A stretch of DNA of 64,000 bases, from NCBI GenBank assembly GCA_016630905.1, contig WBMQ01000003.1:124001-188000 (forward strand). Reading direction: 5' to 3'. The notes beneath the pieces were generated by a model. It was not told the DNA's origin. It ran no database searches and was given only the letters and a program-made list of their open reading frames with translations. A program made the position numbers and the translations under genes. Source of the DNA: Capillidium heterosporum. Taxonomy: Eukaryota; Entomophthoromycota; Entomophthoromycetes; Entomophthorales; Capillidiaceae. This document shows positions 34,067 through 45,216 of this stretch, piece by piece. How positions within the stretch are numbered: position 1 is the first letter of the stretch; the number at the start of each line of letters is the position of its first letter.

Positions 34067-35394
34067 TTAAAACTTGTTAGCGAAAGCCAAGTTTGGTCTA
34101 AAAGGTGGTGATAATGGCTGGTCTTGGAGGAGGATTTTGAGCCCAGTACTGGGTGGCGATTTTATAAACTGACTCGACAGCTGGATGGGGCCGACCCGAT
34201 GCCAAGCTTGAGGTGAAGTTGGTGGTGGGGGGCACGGTTCGTTGGGTGGACTCATGGGCTGAGGTGATCGAACAAGTCCGTGGTGGCAGGTACCTAGAGG
34301 TCCACTGGCTGCAAAGATGCCATCTAAAGATGGGAGGTGGTCTAGCGAAAAGTTCCTTCGCGTCATGGGACTGAACTGGCCTACTGGTGACGATTGGGAT
34401 GCGTTGCTAGTTGCCCTAGGTCGAACTGGGTTGGGACTACGTATGTCGTCACGCGGGGAATTGGATCCTTGTGGTGACGTTTTGGGGCAGTAGTAGTCGG
34501 ATCCGGCTCGAAGTGCAAAGGGAGGTTGTGAGGTGGGCATATCGGGCAGAGATAAAGTTTCCAGACGAGCCGACACGTAGGGGTCAATGGAGCGTGAACT
34601 GTATTTGTTGAAATTGGAGGGCTGGGGGTCGGTAGGGGAGACTGGCATCGATTGGGAAGTCGATTTGAGGTTACTTGACGAAGTTGAAGGTTTCAAAAAC
34701 TTGTGCGAAAACGAATGAATAAGTATGGGGAGATCATCTTGGAACAAATTTCGCAATTTGTCTTCTATCTGCGACTGTAAAAAGGTTTTGACACTCCCAA
34801 ACCCGTCGAATGACGAGCTGACGTCGACACCTTGGAAGGGGTCGTTCTTGAAGACGAACGTAACCCCATTGTTCTTTGACACCGATAGGGAAATGATGCC
34901 TCGCAGCCGAAGCTGACTTAATCTTAAAAGCATAGGTACGACAAGGGGCTGATGGGCTGCAAGCATGCCGCGGCTCGCTTGGATACTGATTTCCGATTTA
35001 ATTTTCACTGGATTGACTTGAACTTTGGTCTTTAGCACGAGGTACGCATCTCCACTGTAGTTGAGTTTTAACATGCCCTTAAATTTGTCTTCGCCTAACT
35101 CGCCTATTTCCAACAACTCAAGTTCAGGTGCCTATTAGTTTAGAAAAGTAAAGTTACGAGTATTAGTAAAATTATACTTGAGGATAGTTGGGTTCAAAAT
35201 AAAAAATAAAGTGATGCTATAATATAAACCATAAGTTTAAATCCTACAATGGTTCCAAAATGGAGCTCATGGACATCTATTCTATCACAAACGACATCTG
35301 GTCTCTGGCCACGGTTCAGCGCCGAAGTGAGTGCCTTTCTTGTGGCTTCGTAAACCGATTCATCAAATTCTTTCCAGTTGAAGTTGAATGCCAT
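34067..35394 (-). CDS. MDM34: ERMES complex subunit Mdm34
   Basis: A component of the ER-mitochondria encounter structure on the mitochondrial outer membrane, which works with Mmm1, Mdm10 and Mdm12 in lipid exchange. Two exons (35394-35248 and 35131-34067) give 403 residues. The N-terminus is typical: MAFNFNWKEFDESVYEATRK, then LHFGTI joined to APELELLEIGELGED, then KLNYSGDAYLVLKTKVQVNP. These belong to the lipid-binding SMP domain, which spans about residues 1-195 and ends near DDLPILIHSFSHKF. The C-terminal half is Pro/Ser-rich and variable, as in other fungi. The start was set at 35394 because a further upstream in-frame start would add residues not seen in the family. The intron (35132-35247) is longer than its neighbours. 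Confidence 0.93.
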
Positions 35395-36446
35395 TGTGTT
35401 TATTTGGGTGAAAACATACAAACGAGGCGGTACAAACCGTAATTTCTCTTATAGGTGTTGAATGTTAGACAGTTCTTCAATTAGGGAACTGGCTCGGAAA
35501 TAAATTTCTAAGCTCAATAGGGATTGTCGTTCAAGAATACAGGGGCTAACCATTGGCCCGAAGTCAAAATTTTATTTCCATCACCCCGTTCATAATTAGA
35601 TGGACTGTTTGTTAAGCTCAACTATAGGGATGAGTCATCATATTTCGGAAAGAGTAGAGGTTGTAGAATTGGCTTGATTGATTTTTAGATTTAAATAGGA
35701 GTGACTCCAAATAAGTACATATGTAGCTTATAGCAACAGATATAAGTCTAGCTTCTGTTCATATTTCCTAGCAACCAGCGCTGATTCATTATTTAATAAG
35801 CCTATAGGCTTATTAAATTGCATGTTTTGGGATTGTTAAGCATAAAGTGGCAAATATTTTGCTGGTTGCTGTTGCAAATTTAGGCTTGAACCACAATATA
35901 TATATGTTCGGTTTTAATATACACTTTCTAATAATTACTTTAGATAAAAATGGCAAGTAAATCCAAACAAAACAAAACAAGTAAATCTCCTGTTCATTTT
36001 GCTATTTGAGCAACCATCAGACAAACCACCTTCCATTGGATAGACCGAATTGCTTAGGAAAAGTAATAAGCTGTGGCCAATCAGTAGCTGAATCTCAACA
36101 GCTTCTTGCCACTTCAAAATACTTGATGTTTCTATTTCTCAAGTGTTTTTCTAACTTCACTATTGGACTTTTCATACATCTTCATAACAGTAATCTGATT
36201 ACGGTAATTGCTATATACCTTCTAAACATACTACACGCTTTTAATATCAATTTTCACCTACAAACTTGAAGAATTTAGGCCCAGATTAGCTATATTTTAC
36301 GAGCGTATACAATAAATTGCAAGCCAATTTACTTTGAAGTGTAGTATCTATATAGTTAATGCTCGATTCTTCAGGAGAATTTGGTTTATCTCTTCTTTGT
36401 TAATCGTGACTATGTATCTTTATTAATAAGCTAAACTAGGTTAAGG
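35395..36446. other. Divergent promoter region, MDM34 and RS-rich gene
   Basis: A 1.05-kb region between two divergently transcribed genes, so it should hold both promoters. It contains a perfect 28-bp palindrome (35791-35818) bracketed by AGCAACCAGC and GCTGGTTGCT. The small open frames at 35935-36269 are on opposite strands and show no pattern. Confidence 0.55.
35791..35818. repeat. Perfect 28-bp palindrome
   Basis: Arms ATTTAATAAGCCTA and its exact complement meet with no loop. A second inverted pair, AGCAACCAGC (35770-35779) and GCTGGTTGCT (35861-35870), surrounds it. It sits midway in a divergent intergenic region, so a dimeric-factor site or a foldback element are both possible. Confidence 0.85.
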
Positions 36447-38570
36447 ATGCCACGAGAAAGTTACAACGATAGAGAAAGGCATTTAAATAGTCCACCCTAC
36501 AACACAATGCATAGAGAAGGCATGGAGTATCCTATCGCAGGCTATAGGGGAGATAGGAGAGGAGGATACTATTCACGTTCTAATTCACGCTCGAGATCTA
36601 GGTCTAGATCCAGGTCAATTTCGCCCGAAAGAGAACGCGGTAATTTCAGGATTCCGAGGAGGGAAAGTGCACCAAGGTATTTGGAAAACAACCCAAGGGA
36701 CGCTATGCTTTATAGAGACCCCTATTACGACGACTCCTATGATTACTACCCACGAAATATGCATGGCTACAGGAGGTCACGTAGCCGCAGCCCAAGTCGC
36801 TCGCCTAGCCCTATTGCCCATCAACCCGGCTTAAGTCATCCAAGAGCTTTTCCGTATCAACATCGTTCCCCTTCACGCGAAAGAGAGAAGTATCGTACTA
36901 GCAGAGACTGGGAACCTGAACGCCGTGACTGGATAGATGAAAGGAGTTACCAACACCCATATACCGAAGGCTACTCACGAAGAGGCCGAATTGATTACAG
37001 TAGAAACCTACACTATTCGCAAAGAATGTACGCTTCCCGCTACGCTAGAGAGGTAGATTATCCCCCAAATAGGCCTCGATACCCACCACCTAGCTATTAC
37101 GATAGACCTTACTATCCTAGCAGGGACCCTTACGATGTCAGTCCTCCTAGGATGGACCCTTATAGGCGATATTCGGAACAGCGAGAAAGGCCGCGTCCTG
37201 TTGGCAGTAGCTGGGGCTTGCCTGTGCCTCGCAGGAAATCTATATCTAACCAATCTGACAGGTCTAATCCAGACGACTATGAGCCTAATAAACTGAACCC
37301 GGGGGCTGGAATAAAAATTACTGATGAATCTAACTACCCCGACAAGGGTTTATCTGTAGAAACCAAAGCATTAAGTACTACTGAAAAGGCTAGAGACTCG
37401 CCAAGCATGCTCGTCAATACTAACAACGAACCACCTTTGCCCGAAAGCCAAGTTATCCCTGAGCATGAAAGTATCAGCCTGAAAGCTACTTCCAACTCAC
37501 CTGACAGAGTTTGCCCCTTTATATGTACAGTGAAGTCCAATCCACCAATAAGTCCAATCGAATGCATCGACTCAACTATAGCTAAACGTATTAACCCAGA
37601 GCCGAATCTATCGAATGGTCATAAAGCCCCTACACTGAGTCCTGGATTAAGTCGAGAGTCTGCCGATTCTAATGAAATTACATCAACCTTCGAGCCCACC
37701 AAAGGTACCACTATGACACCCATAACACCTACGATACCTAACGACCGATCTTGCCCTCCAGATTACAAGCAAGAGAGTGTAAACTTTAACCCGAGTCCTA
37801 AGAACCCTACTCACCAACTCTCACGTCAAGCATCTCAGAGTTCCTCCAATCAGAGTAAACCAAACAATGTGGATATTAGATCTCCGATAAGCTACACCTC
37901 AGCAGAAAATGGCACTACTCAAAAACGCACTTACGACTCATCTGGCCTATGTAGCCCGAACCAGTACACTCAAAATAACCCTCAATTTAACCGACCTTTG
38001 TACCACAGTTCCGCTATCTCAAATCCCAGATACCCTACTAACTACCCACTAAGGAACCCAACATACCCTTATGCAACGCCGAAGGCTTCTTACCCTCCAA
38101 AGGCTCCTACTATTGGATACAGGGATACACCGCCCCAAATACGACAGAACTTCCCACCCAAGCCGTTCTACTCGCCCAATCTCCATGTATCACCACCCTG
38201 TCCTTCCAAAGTAGAATCCAACCACGAAACTGCCCACTCCTACTTCCAAGGCAACCCGCTAGCACCCAACAAATTTACCAACCCTACCAGCTATGGCGAA
38301 CCAAAAGTACATGCTTCGACGTCACTACCGGTACTCAAGCCGGAGTTTCTGGTGCAGTACGAGTCCGATTTATATCCCCACCCCTGGCCACTGAAATTAG
38401 AATCCGACTTTTCGGCCCGACGTATCGAACTCCTCGAGCAGAGCACGAAGTTCCTTAAGAACCACACTCGCCTCACTGACGCTCGGTGCGAACTCAACAC
38501 GTTGGATCTCGAGGTATTCCAACTAGAGAATAGGTTAGCCCACACCAAAATTTCCAATCTCCATAGCTAG
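36447..38570 (+). CDS. RS-rich protein of unknown family
   Basis: A single-exon gene of 707 residues. The first ~250 residues are rich in Arg, Ser, Tyr and Asp, with true RS runs (SRSRSRSRSRS at about 46-57, RRSRSRSPSRSPSP at about 108-121), as in SR-type splicing proteins. No RRM is visible. The middle (about 250-610) is Pro/Asn/Ser-rich and disordered. The last ~85 residues look folded and helical (PEFLVQYESDLYPHPWPLKL, then SARRIELLEQSTKFLKN and LDLEVFQLENRLAHTK) and probably form a coiled coil or docking helix. I do not recognise this tail. A role in RNA processing is an inference from the RS region only. Confidence 0.75.
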   Translation: MPRESYNDRERHLNSPPYNTMHREGMEYPIAGYRGDRRGGYYSRSNSRSRSRSRSRSISPERERGNFRIPRRESAPRYLENNPRDAMLYRDPYYDDSYDYYPRNMHGYRRSRSRSPSRSPSPIAHQPGLSHPRAFPYQHRSPSREREKYRTSRDWEPERRDWIDERSYQHPYTEGYSRRGRIDYSRNLHYSQRMYASRYAREVDYPPNRPRYPPPSYYDRPYYPSRDPYDVSPPRMDPYRRYSEQRERPRPVGSSWGLPVPRRKSISNQSDRSNPDDYEPNKLNPGAGIKITDESNYPDKGLSVETKALSTTEKARDSPSMLVNTNNEPPLPESQVIPEHESISLKATSNSPDRVCPFICTVKSNPPISPIECIDSTIAKRINPEPNLSNGHKAPTLSPGLSRESADSNEITSTFEPTKGTTMTPITPTIPNDRSCPPDYKQESVNFNPSPKNPTHQLSRQASQSSSNQSKPNNVDIRSPISYTSAENGTTQKRTYDSSGLCSPNQYTQNNPQFNRPLYHSSAISNPRYPTNYPLRNPTYPYATPKASYPPKAPTIGYRDTPPQIRQNFPPKPFYSPNLHVSPPCPSKVESNHETAHSYFQGNPLAPNKFTNPTSYGEPKVHASTSLPVLKPEFLVQYESDLYPHPWPLKLESDFSARRIELLEQSTKFLKNHTRLTDARCELNTLDLEVFQLENRLAHTKISNLHS

Positions 38571-41500
38571 CTTACCATAACCCAATTCAAGTACTAATAA
38601 AACTGTCGGTAAATCCTACTTCCATTTACAAACTTTTAAACTTGACTTTTAGGTAGTAAATATACTTTAAGCTGTCAAAACTTGGATCATTGAGATATAG
38701 TATTGTTCTTTTATCAGGTAATTTGGATTTTAGTTTCATTTGTCAGGTTGATACTAACTATATCTAACTGACAGTTATTTCTCTTTATGTAAATGACATT
38801 TTATATTCATGCCCCAACAGTATACCTTTTGCTTTTTATAGCAATCGGTATAAATCTTTTTTCTTTCTAAATAAGAGACTTCATAGCTCCAATTTGAAGT
38901 GGAAAGAGTATTACGCCCTGCTATTCGATATATTTACTGAAGCTTTTAAATGGATATATGTTGGTTAAAATTGTATAAATGCATATCTTGTTTTTGCATC
39001 AACTTTTATATTTCAATTTCTACCAACATTGTTCTTTGTATATCCATTTTATTGGCTTACAATGAAGCCAAAATTTTCAAGACAAAGATAAAGTTGAGAG
39101 TACAATAGGTCAGTTACTTTGCTTTAAACTTTCTGAAGGCCTTTCAAAGGGAACCAGAATATAAGAAATCTACTGACATAATAAAATAGCTCAGAATTTC
39201 GCCTAGTATGTAAAAGAAAACTAAGGAGAGTTGTTGGGGAAACATATAGAGCAGGAGTCACAGAATAACGAATACTACTAGAATATGTACGCTATTCTAA
39301 ACTCTATCCTGTTGTAAGTACTAAAAGTGGTCTATGACTGTAGAACCCATACTAGGTAGCGATGCTTTTATAGCTACTGAAATTACATTTGAACCATAAA
39401 TCCTAAAGCTTTCTGATTTGGGGATGTAGGAAGAACTGATGAGACACCAATTCCAATAGTTTAACGTGTGGCAGGCATATCAGAGACATTTCTTGCCTTC
39501 GTTTGGATACTCTGGTTTTTGATAGTAGGATGTCATTTCCAATGGACCATGTCAATAAACTAAAATTAAATGTAACTTGATTTTTTATATTATCAAGTGC
39601 GATGTTATATTTGTCTTTTGGACTAGAATATCTACTTTAAACTCTTTGTATATGATCTATAGTGTTTTATTATATTTGATAGATGTTTCCCAACTCTATT
39701 TCAGAGGATTTATCTGGATATAGAAGGATGTCTTAAACTAAGAGAAGGATAATATTATGTTCTGATTTAGTTCGACTGTAGACGGTGTGAACGTAGATTT
39801 CTTTATCCACTATAGTTAAAACTTTTAGTTCAGCCAAACAGGCTATAGAAGAGAATATATGCTCTCAAAATGGTATTGAAAGACGGAACTGACATATCTA
39901 TATAGGTAAGAGTTCTTCAATTCAGTAAAAATACGTACTGTTAAAACTTGAACAATTGCTATTGTGGGTGATATTTCATTACTGTACATATAAGCATACT
40001 ATTTAAAATTAAAACCTCTTTCTAAAGTATAGTATTCCTTTCTCTCCTTATATTGTCGGATTTTATATTTTTATTTAGAGCAACTGAACCATACATGAGA
40101 TATAAGGATAGCATATTATATATCTACTGTATATGTTGAAGCAGCACACCTTTTAAAAAACTTTAATGGAATTTATTTTTGAATACATAAATATAGCAAT
40201 CGTAAAATTTAATTAGTACAAAAGGATACTCCGTTGTAAATATAATTACAATTGTACTTGGGCTAAATCCCAGAATAGTGTTCAATTGACGTTGAAAGCC
40301 TAAAAACTATATCTCAAAAATATTGGTAAGGAATTTTTCTTAAAGATATGTCAATAATGTATTTACTCTGTATTTACTCTACATCTTTTCTTAAGAGTTT
40401 ATTGGATGGAGATGTAGAATAAATCTGACCAGAGGTAGTGTGGGACTAAGGATATATTGGGTATATGGATTATAAATGTGATGTGCTCTGAACCTTTTGG
40501 TTCTCCAATAGATATCTGTAGTTCCTACATTAAGCCTTCATTAACTTTTAGGTTACTTATACAATAGTTAATCGGATAATCGGCATACCATAAAACTAAA
40601 GAGACTTAAGGCGTAGAGATATATACATGGTTCTGGAAAAGTATTCAAATCGGGATGCACTGCCTCCATTTATAAGCTAGAGATACTAATTCCGATTTCA
40701 AATGTGCAACACCTTTATGTGATAGGAAGCTTCGATTGAGGTACCAGGTGGAATGGTAAGCATACAACCATTTCAAATAGAAAAACTATCTTAGGCCTCA
40801 ACTTTATAATATTTGACAATCGAGTATATATAAAGCTTGCTTTTTAGGCGGAATTTTGACAATTTATTAGGTATAGCTGGAAAATTGCCTGCTGGGCCTT
40901 ATCTAATCATATAAAGCCGGTATACTTTGACTAAAATTGAAATTTGGGAATAGTTCGGAGATGGCTGCCTCACCTCAACCGGTTCTCTCCAACCAAACAT
41001 ACACATGACTGCAGCCTCATAGGATATCGGAAACCGTAGGACACCATACTCTGACCTCGTCAAATATGGTGTTAAAGCGCCAATATTTTCTAACTTTGCT
41101 ACCCATTGTTCCGAATTATTTGTCTATAGACTCATAGTTGAACCAGATTTTTGGACGGATAATTGGAAGAAGTTGAAGTGAGGGAAGAAAGCATTCGAAG
41201 TACCCGGTTCACATTTGTTCCCAAAACGTCGAACAAAGAACGAATCCGCTTTTGGAAGCAAACTTTAGTAAACTATAAGCTATGCTGCAGCTAAAATACT
41301 TTAAATCTTGAAAATGGAAAGTCAATCCCTTGTACGTTATTGAATGTAATTGGTGATGAAAGCAATCGATCGTTCTATACTAAAAATACTTTCAGATGAA
41401 ATTGGGCGAGATATCTAAGTATTTTTCGATGCAAGTACCCTTGCCTTCTTATCTGCTTAAATATCTGTATAGTCGCTCTTTAGCAGCGAAGGCTTGCATA

Positions 41501-42286
41501 TTTTACTTTGTTCAAAAGCATTGAAAATAGTAGAGTTTTCTACAGTTGTAGTGGACAGGACTTATTTAGAGAAGGATAGATAGATAAGAGTATATACCCA
41601 ATCTATTGGATTGTATTGAAGTAAGCTTTTGGAGCAGGTGTAATGTTCTTCCTAAACATTAGCATGCAAAGGACACGTTGCTCTATATATTTTACTTCAA
41701 ATCCCGGATTAAATAGTAATAGCTCCAACCTGGTTTTATCCTTCTCTTAGAATATCATCTTTTATAGCTATTTCGCCGAGAATAAACTAGTCCTATTATT
41801 AAGCATCCGAAGCATCCTATAACATATAGGCTGAGAAATATAATTAGCGTGGATGGATATTCTTATCAAATGGACGAATTTCAGGTTCTTCACAAGCATA
41901 GCTATCTACTCTACAGATACATACCTTATGGCGGATGCCTATATCAACCTTCCTATCCGGCATCCTCCCTTACAAAGATGTAATGCTCCCAACCAGTTCC
42001 TACTTCCCAGTTTATAATTGCTAATTTGGGATTTGCAACTCCAAAAAGTTTATATAGATTGTACCGAGATCTAAACTATTCGATGCGGCTTTGTATTGAA
42101 TATGGTAAGGCACCTCTTCGATCAAGGTATCTAACGAGCTTATTTGATCGACTAACTCGTCATTAGGTTATATTCCTTAGCTTGTTGAATGGCTGGGCTG
42201 AACCTAATTTTGCAGTTTCGGATTAAAAGCAAAATTAAGCATTTTTCTTTTCTCATTTTGTTTTACCAGTTGGTGATTAAAGGTAG
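38571..42286. other. 3.7-kb gene desert
   Basis: No open frame above 60 codons on either strand. On the minus strand at about 40900-41700, short frame-shifting runs loosely suggest an old retroelement, but no domain motif could be confirmed. It may be relic transposon DNA, or intergenic sequence feeding the PAS-GATA promoter at its right end. Confidence 0.45.
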
Positions 42287-44383
42287 ATGGAAGAATACAG
42301 CTGCTACTGGGGTGTGGTGTCCCTAAAGAACTTCGATTTCATATACATATCCAAGAACGTTAGGACGCTTGAGTTCGACCTAGGTTTAAATTTCATCGGG
42401 GCTTCACTGTTCAGCATCATCGATCCTGAAAATTTGTTCAATTTCAAAAACGACTTGATAAACCACACTGATTATTCCAACTTCAAGGAATTGCGAGCTA
42501 GGTAAGTATATCTACTTCCTTCTTTTGGTTTTCGAAAGCTTGCTTGCTATTTTCTAAACATAACTCCTAGGGTTTCAGCTTACAACTTTGCATCCTTCAA
42601 TTACAACGTTCATAATCAATTTAAGAATAACAACTACGCTTTCCCAAATAGAAATTTATTTGAAGGGAACAATGCAGCTGGGCTGAATTCAGTAGAAAGT
42701 TACAAACGCATACCGGTCCCTACTCCTGAAATTCAAATACCTGGTCTTAAATATGCACTTTATAACGTTACTCTTCAATCGATTACATCCAACTCAGCTG
42801 TTGTTTTCTTCCATGTATGTGAAATTTGCGTACCTGTACCCAATACGAAGCGAATAAACTGTTTTCATCATATTGATCGGCAGGTATATTGATTTATAGC
42901 ATACTTATGAGTTTTACTAACTACTTTACAATTGAAGGAAATTGACTTCCTGGAGTACTGTTTAGATGAAGCCTACCGATCATTTGCTCAAAATGTCAAT
43001 AAATCTTTATCTGATAGCTCTTTGATGACCAGTTGGACGGGAACTACTTATCGAAATTTTCATCAGGAATTCAACCCCACCCGAAACATCCTACTCTACG
43101 ATTCCTCGTCGCCAAGACTTTTGATGGCTTGGCCACGCGATAATTTTGCCCGCATGTGCAAATTACCTACACCTATACTTCAGCTACCAGAAGTGGGGCG
43201 TTTGTTTCAAGCTGAGGACTACTCCCGTATCTTTTCGGAAGTGGACCGAGCCTTAAACAATGGTCGTCGGCACCTGATATTCAGATTTAGATCTAGGCTC
43301 AAGAACATCAACGGCCAAAAGATTGAACAGAACATCATTATCCTAGGCAATGTCACTTTGGCAGCAGCCCAGGTTTATGACTCGCTAGGCTCTGAGCCTG
43401 AGCCCAGACAGGCTGTACCGATCCCCCTACCTAGCAGCCATCAGAGTGTGCATCAAGCTAGATCGATGAACCATGTAAAGCTTTTGGCGGCTGCAGATGA
43501 CTTACTGTTTTTAGCTCGGGTTATCATTGGATGTTAATAGGACGATCTCGCCGTCCATGCAATCTTCTGAACAGGCCATCAGCCCGACTTCACCCCGTTA
43601 CCTGCAGCGGTTTGAGGGGTTGAATCTCAATGGGAATGCAGCTGGTATGTCCCGCACAAATCACTCCAGGTCCAATGGCTCTATATGTTCACCACCCCCC
43701 TACGGCTCCCTAGCGAAGAAGACTCTGTCGGCTTCCTCTCTTTCGGTAATTAAGCTACAAAGTCTCCTTCTAACTTGTACCTAGGACCGTGCCCCCAGTA
43801 ACCCAGGCTCCAGCAAGAAGTCGATTATGCAGCGGTTCACCCAGGTCCCCCGTATCTTCAACCGAGGATCCAGCAGCAGCAACCCTCCCAGTACGAATAC
43901 CAATCTCGGTATTAACTTCCACTCCAGCACGGGCACTAGTAGTGGCATCAACCTTTTACCTAGCCCGAATACCAATAATGGCATCAACTTCCCGCCTGGT
44001 TCCCCACCCGAAGAGATCATGCTGACTACCCAAGCGTTCTACAACAGCGCCATTGCTATGCGGAAGAGCACTAGCCGCAATCCTGGCCAAGTACCTACCA
44101 ATTCTGATCCCCGAATAACTAGGACTTTGGTCCAAATTGGTGATGGCAACGAAGTCTTCATTTACAACTCCAACGATGAAGAGAATTTACGAGTGTGTAT
44201 CCTGTGCTGCACTTCCGAGAGTCCTGAATGGCGTAAATCTCCATCTGGCAAGCGCGAGTAAGTTTACTTCCTTTGTAAAGATACTAACTTTGGTTTAGCC
44301 TGTGCAACGCATGTGGGTTACGGTATAACCGACGCCTCATTTTATTACGCAATCAGTACAAGAAAGACACCATGAACAACTAA
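42287..44383 (+). CDS. PAS-GATA transcription factor (White Collar-like)
   Basis: Six exons (42287-42501, 42571-42883, 42938-43474, 43515-43745, 43785-44257, 44299-44383) give 617 residues, with all phases consistent. Residues about 5-65 look like a PAS domain (NFDFIYISKNVRTLEF, then FIGASLFSIIDPENLFNF). A second, weaker PAS-like stretch lies near 255-300 (LFQAEDYSRIFSEVDRAL). The C-terminus has a GATA zinc finger with an 18-residue loop, CILC to CNAC, with SPEWRKSPSGK and LCNACGLRYNRR. The 18-residue loop plus PAS is the White Collar layout, which senses blue light with a WC-1 partner. No flavin-binding LOV motif (GRNCRFLQ) is seen, so it is closer to WC-2 or to a LOV-less WC-1 relative. Extra 5' exons cannot be excluded. 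Confidence 0.85.
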
Positions 44384-45216
44384 CTTTAACCACCAATCTC
44401 TAATTAATATTCAACTTTGGGTGGATGTCTTGACGCGCTTGGCTTGGTTTGGCTTGAACTTCGTGTAGGTAAGCCAACTTTAGATATAAACTTTTCAATA
44501 AAATCGTAATTTTTAAATGTTTTCAGCTTTATTTTCGTTTGAACAATCTAGTTTATTAAAGAAATTGAATTTCTCAACTAATTTCGGTTTCTTTATTGCT
44601 CCTATTTTTCTTCAAAGGTGTAATAAAAAATGAAAAGCATTGAAGTAGTTCGATTGCTCTGGGTTTTAAAGATAAATGTATGGATATATATTTACACTAG
44701 CCTCTTTAAAAGTTTATTGATAATCCTTTGGCATATCCTTTACTTAGAAGTTTTGTCTAAAATAATGGGAAAGTTGAAGATTGGATGTAGGAGGATATAT
44801 TTAAATTTTGCTTTTGAAAACAGTGAGTGTGTAGCACACTGCACTTTCTTATGTTAGGACATTCAGGGATAAAAAGTTGGCAACTTTAGTTGTATTCATA
44901 GATATCACCTTACCAAATCTTGGCGAAAACAGACGTATTGTAGTTTGGATTGAAATAGTATCTAGGATGGCAGATCAGCACGTATATACAAAGAGATTCT
45001 AACCATTGGAGGATAGGACAAATGTCTTTATATATTGGTATATCTATATTAATAGATAAGAGCAAAATTTTAGATACTAAATCCACTACTACAACCATAT
45101 TTACTCAAACAATATCCTCACCACTTTAATTATTGCAAAAATATGGAAAGAAAAGGTGGCATTGATACCAAGTTTTTCAAAATAAAAAGCTATTTTCAAA
45201 ACTTTATTGACGAGAT
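44384..45216. other. Convergent spacer
   Basis: Lies between the 3' ends of the PAS-GATA gene (plus) and GPATCH1 (minus). The frames at 44630-44857 and 44910-45098 show no protein pattern. AATAAA-like signals occur near 44500. Confidence 0.5.

Noticed and set aside
40900-41700. Possible copia-type retroelement on the minus strand
   Set aside because: Short runs looked suggestive, but no integrase, reverse transcriptase or zinc-knuckle motif could be confirmed in any frame.
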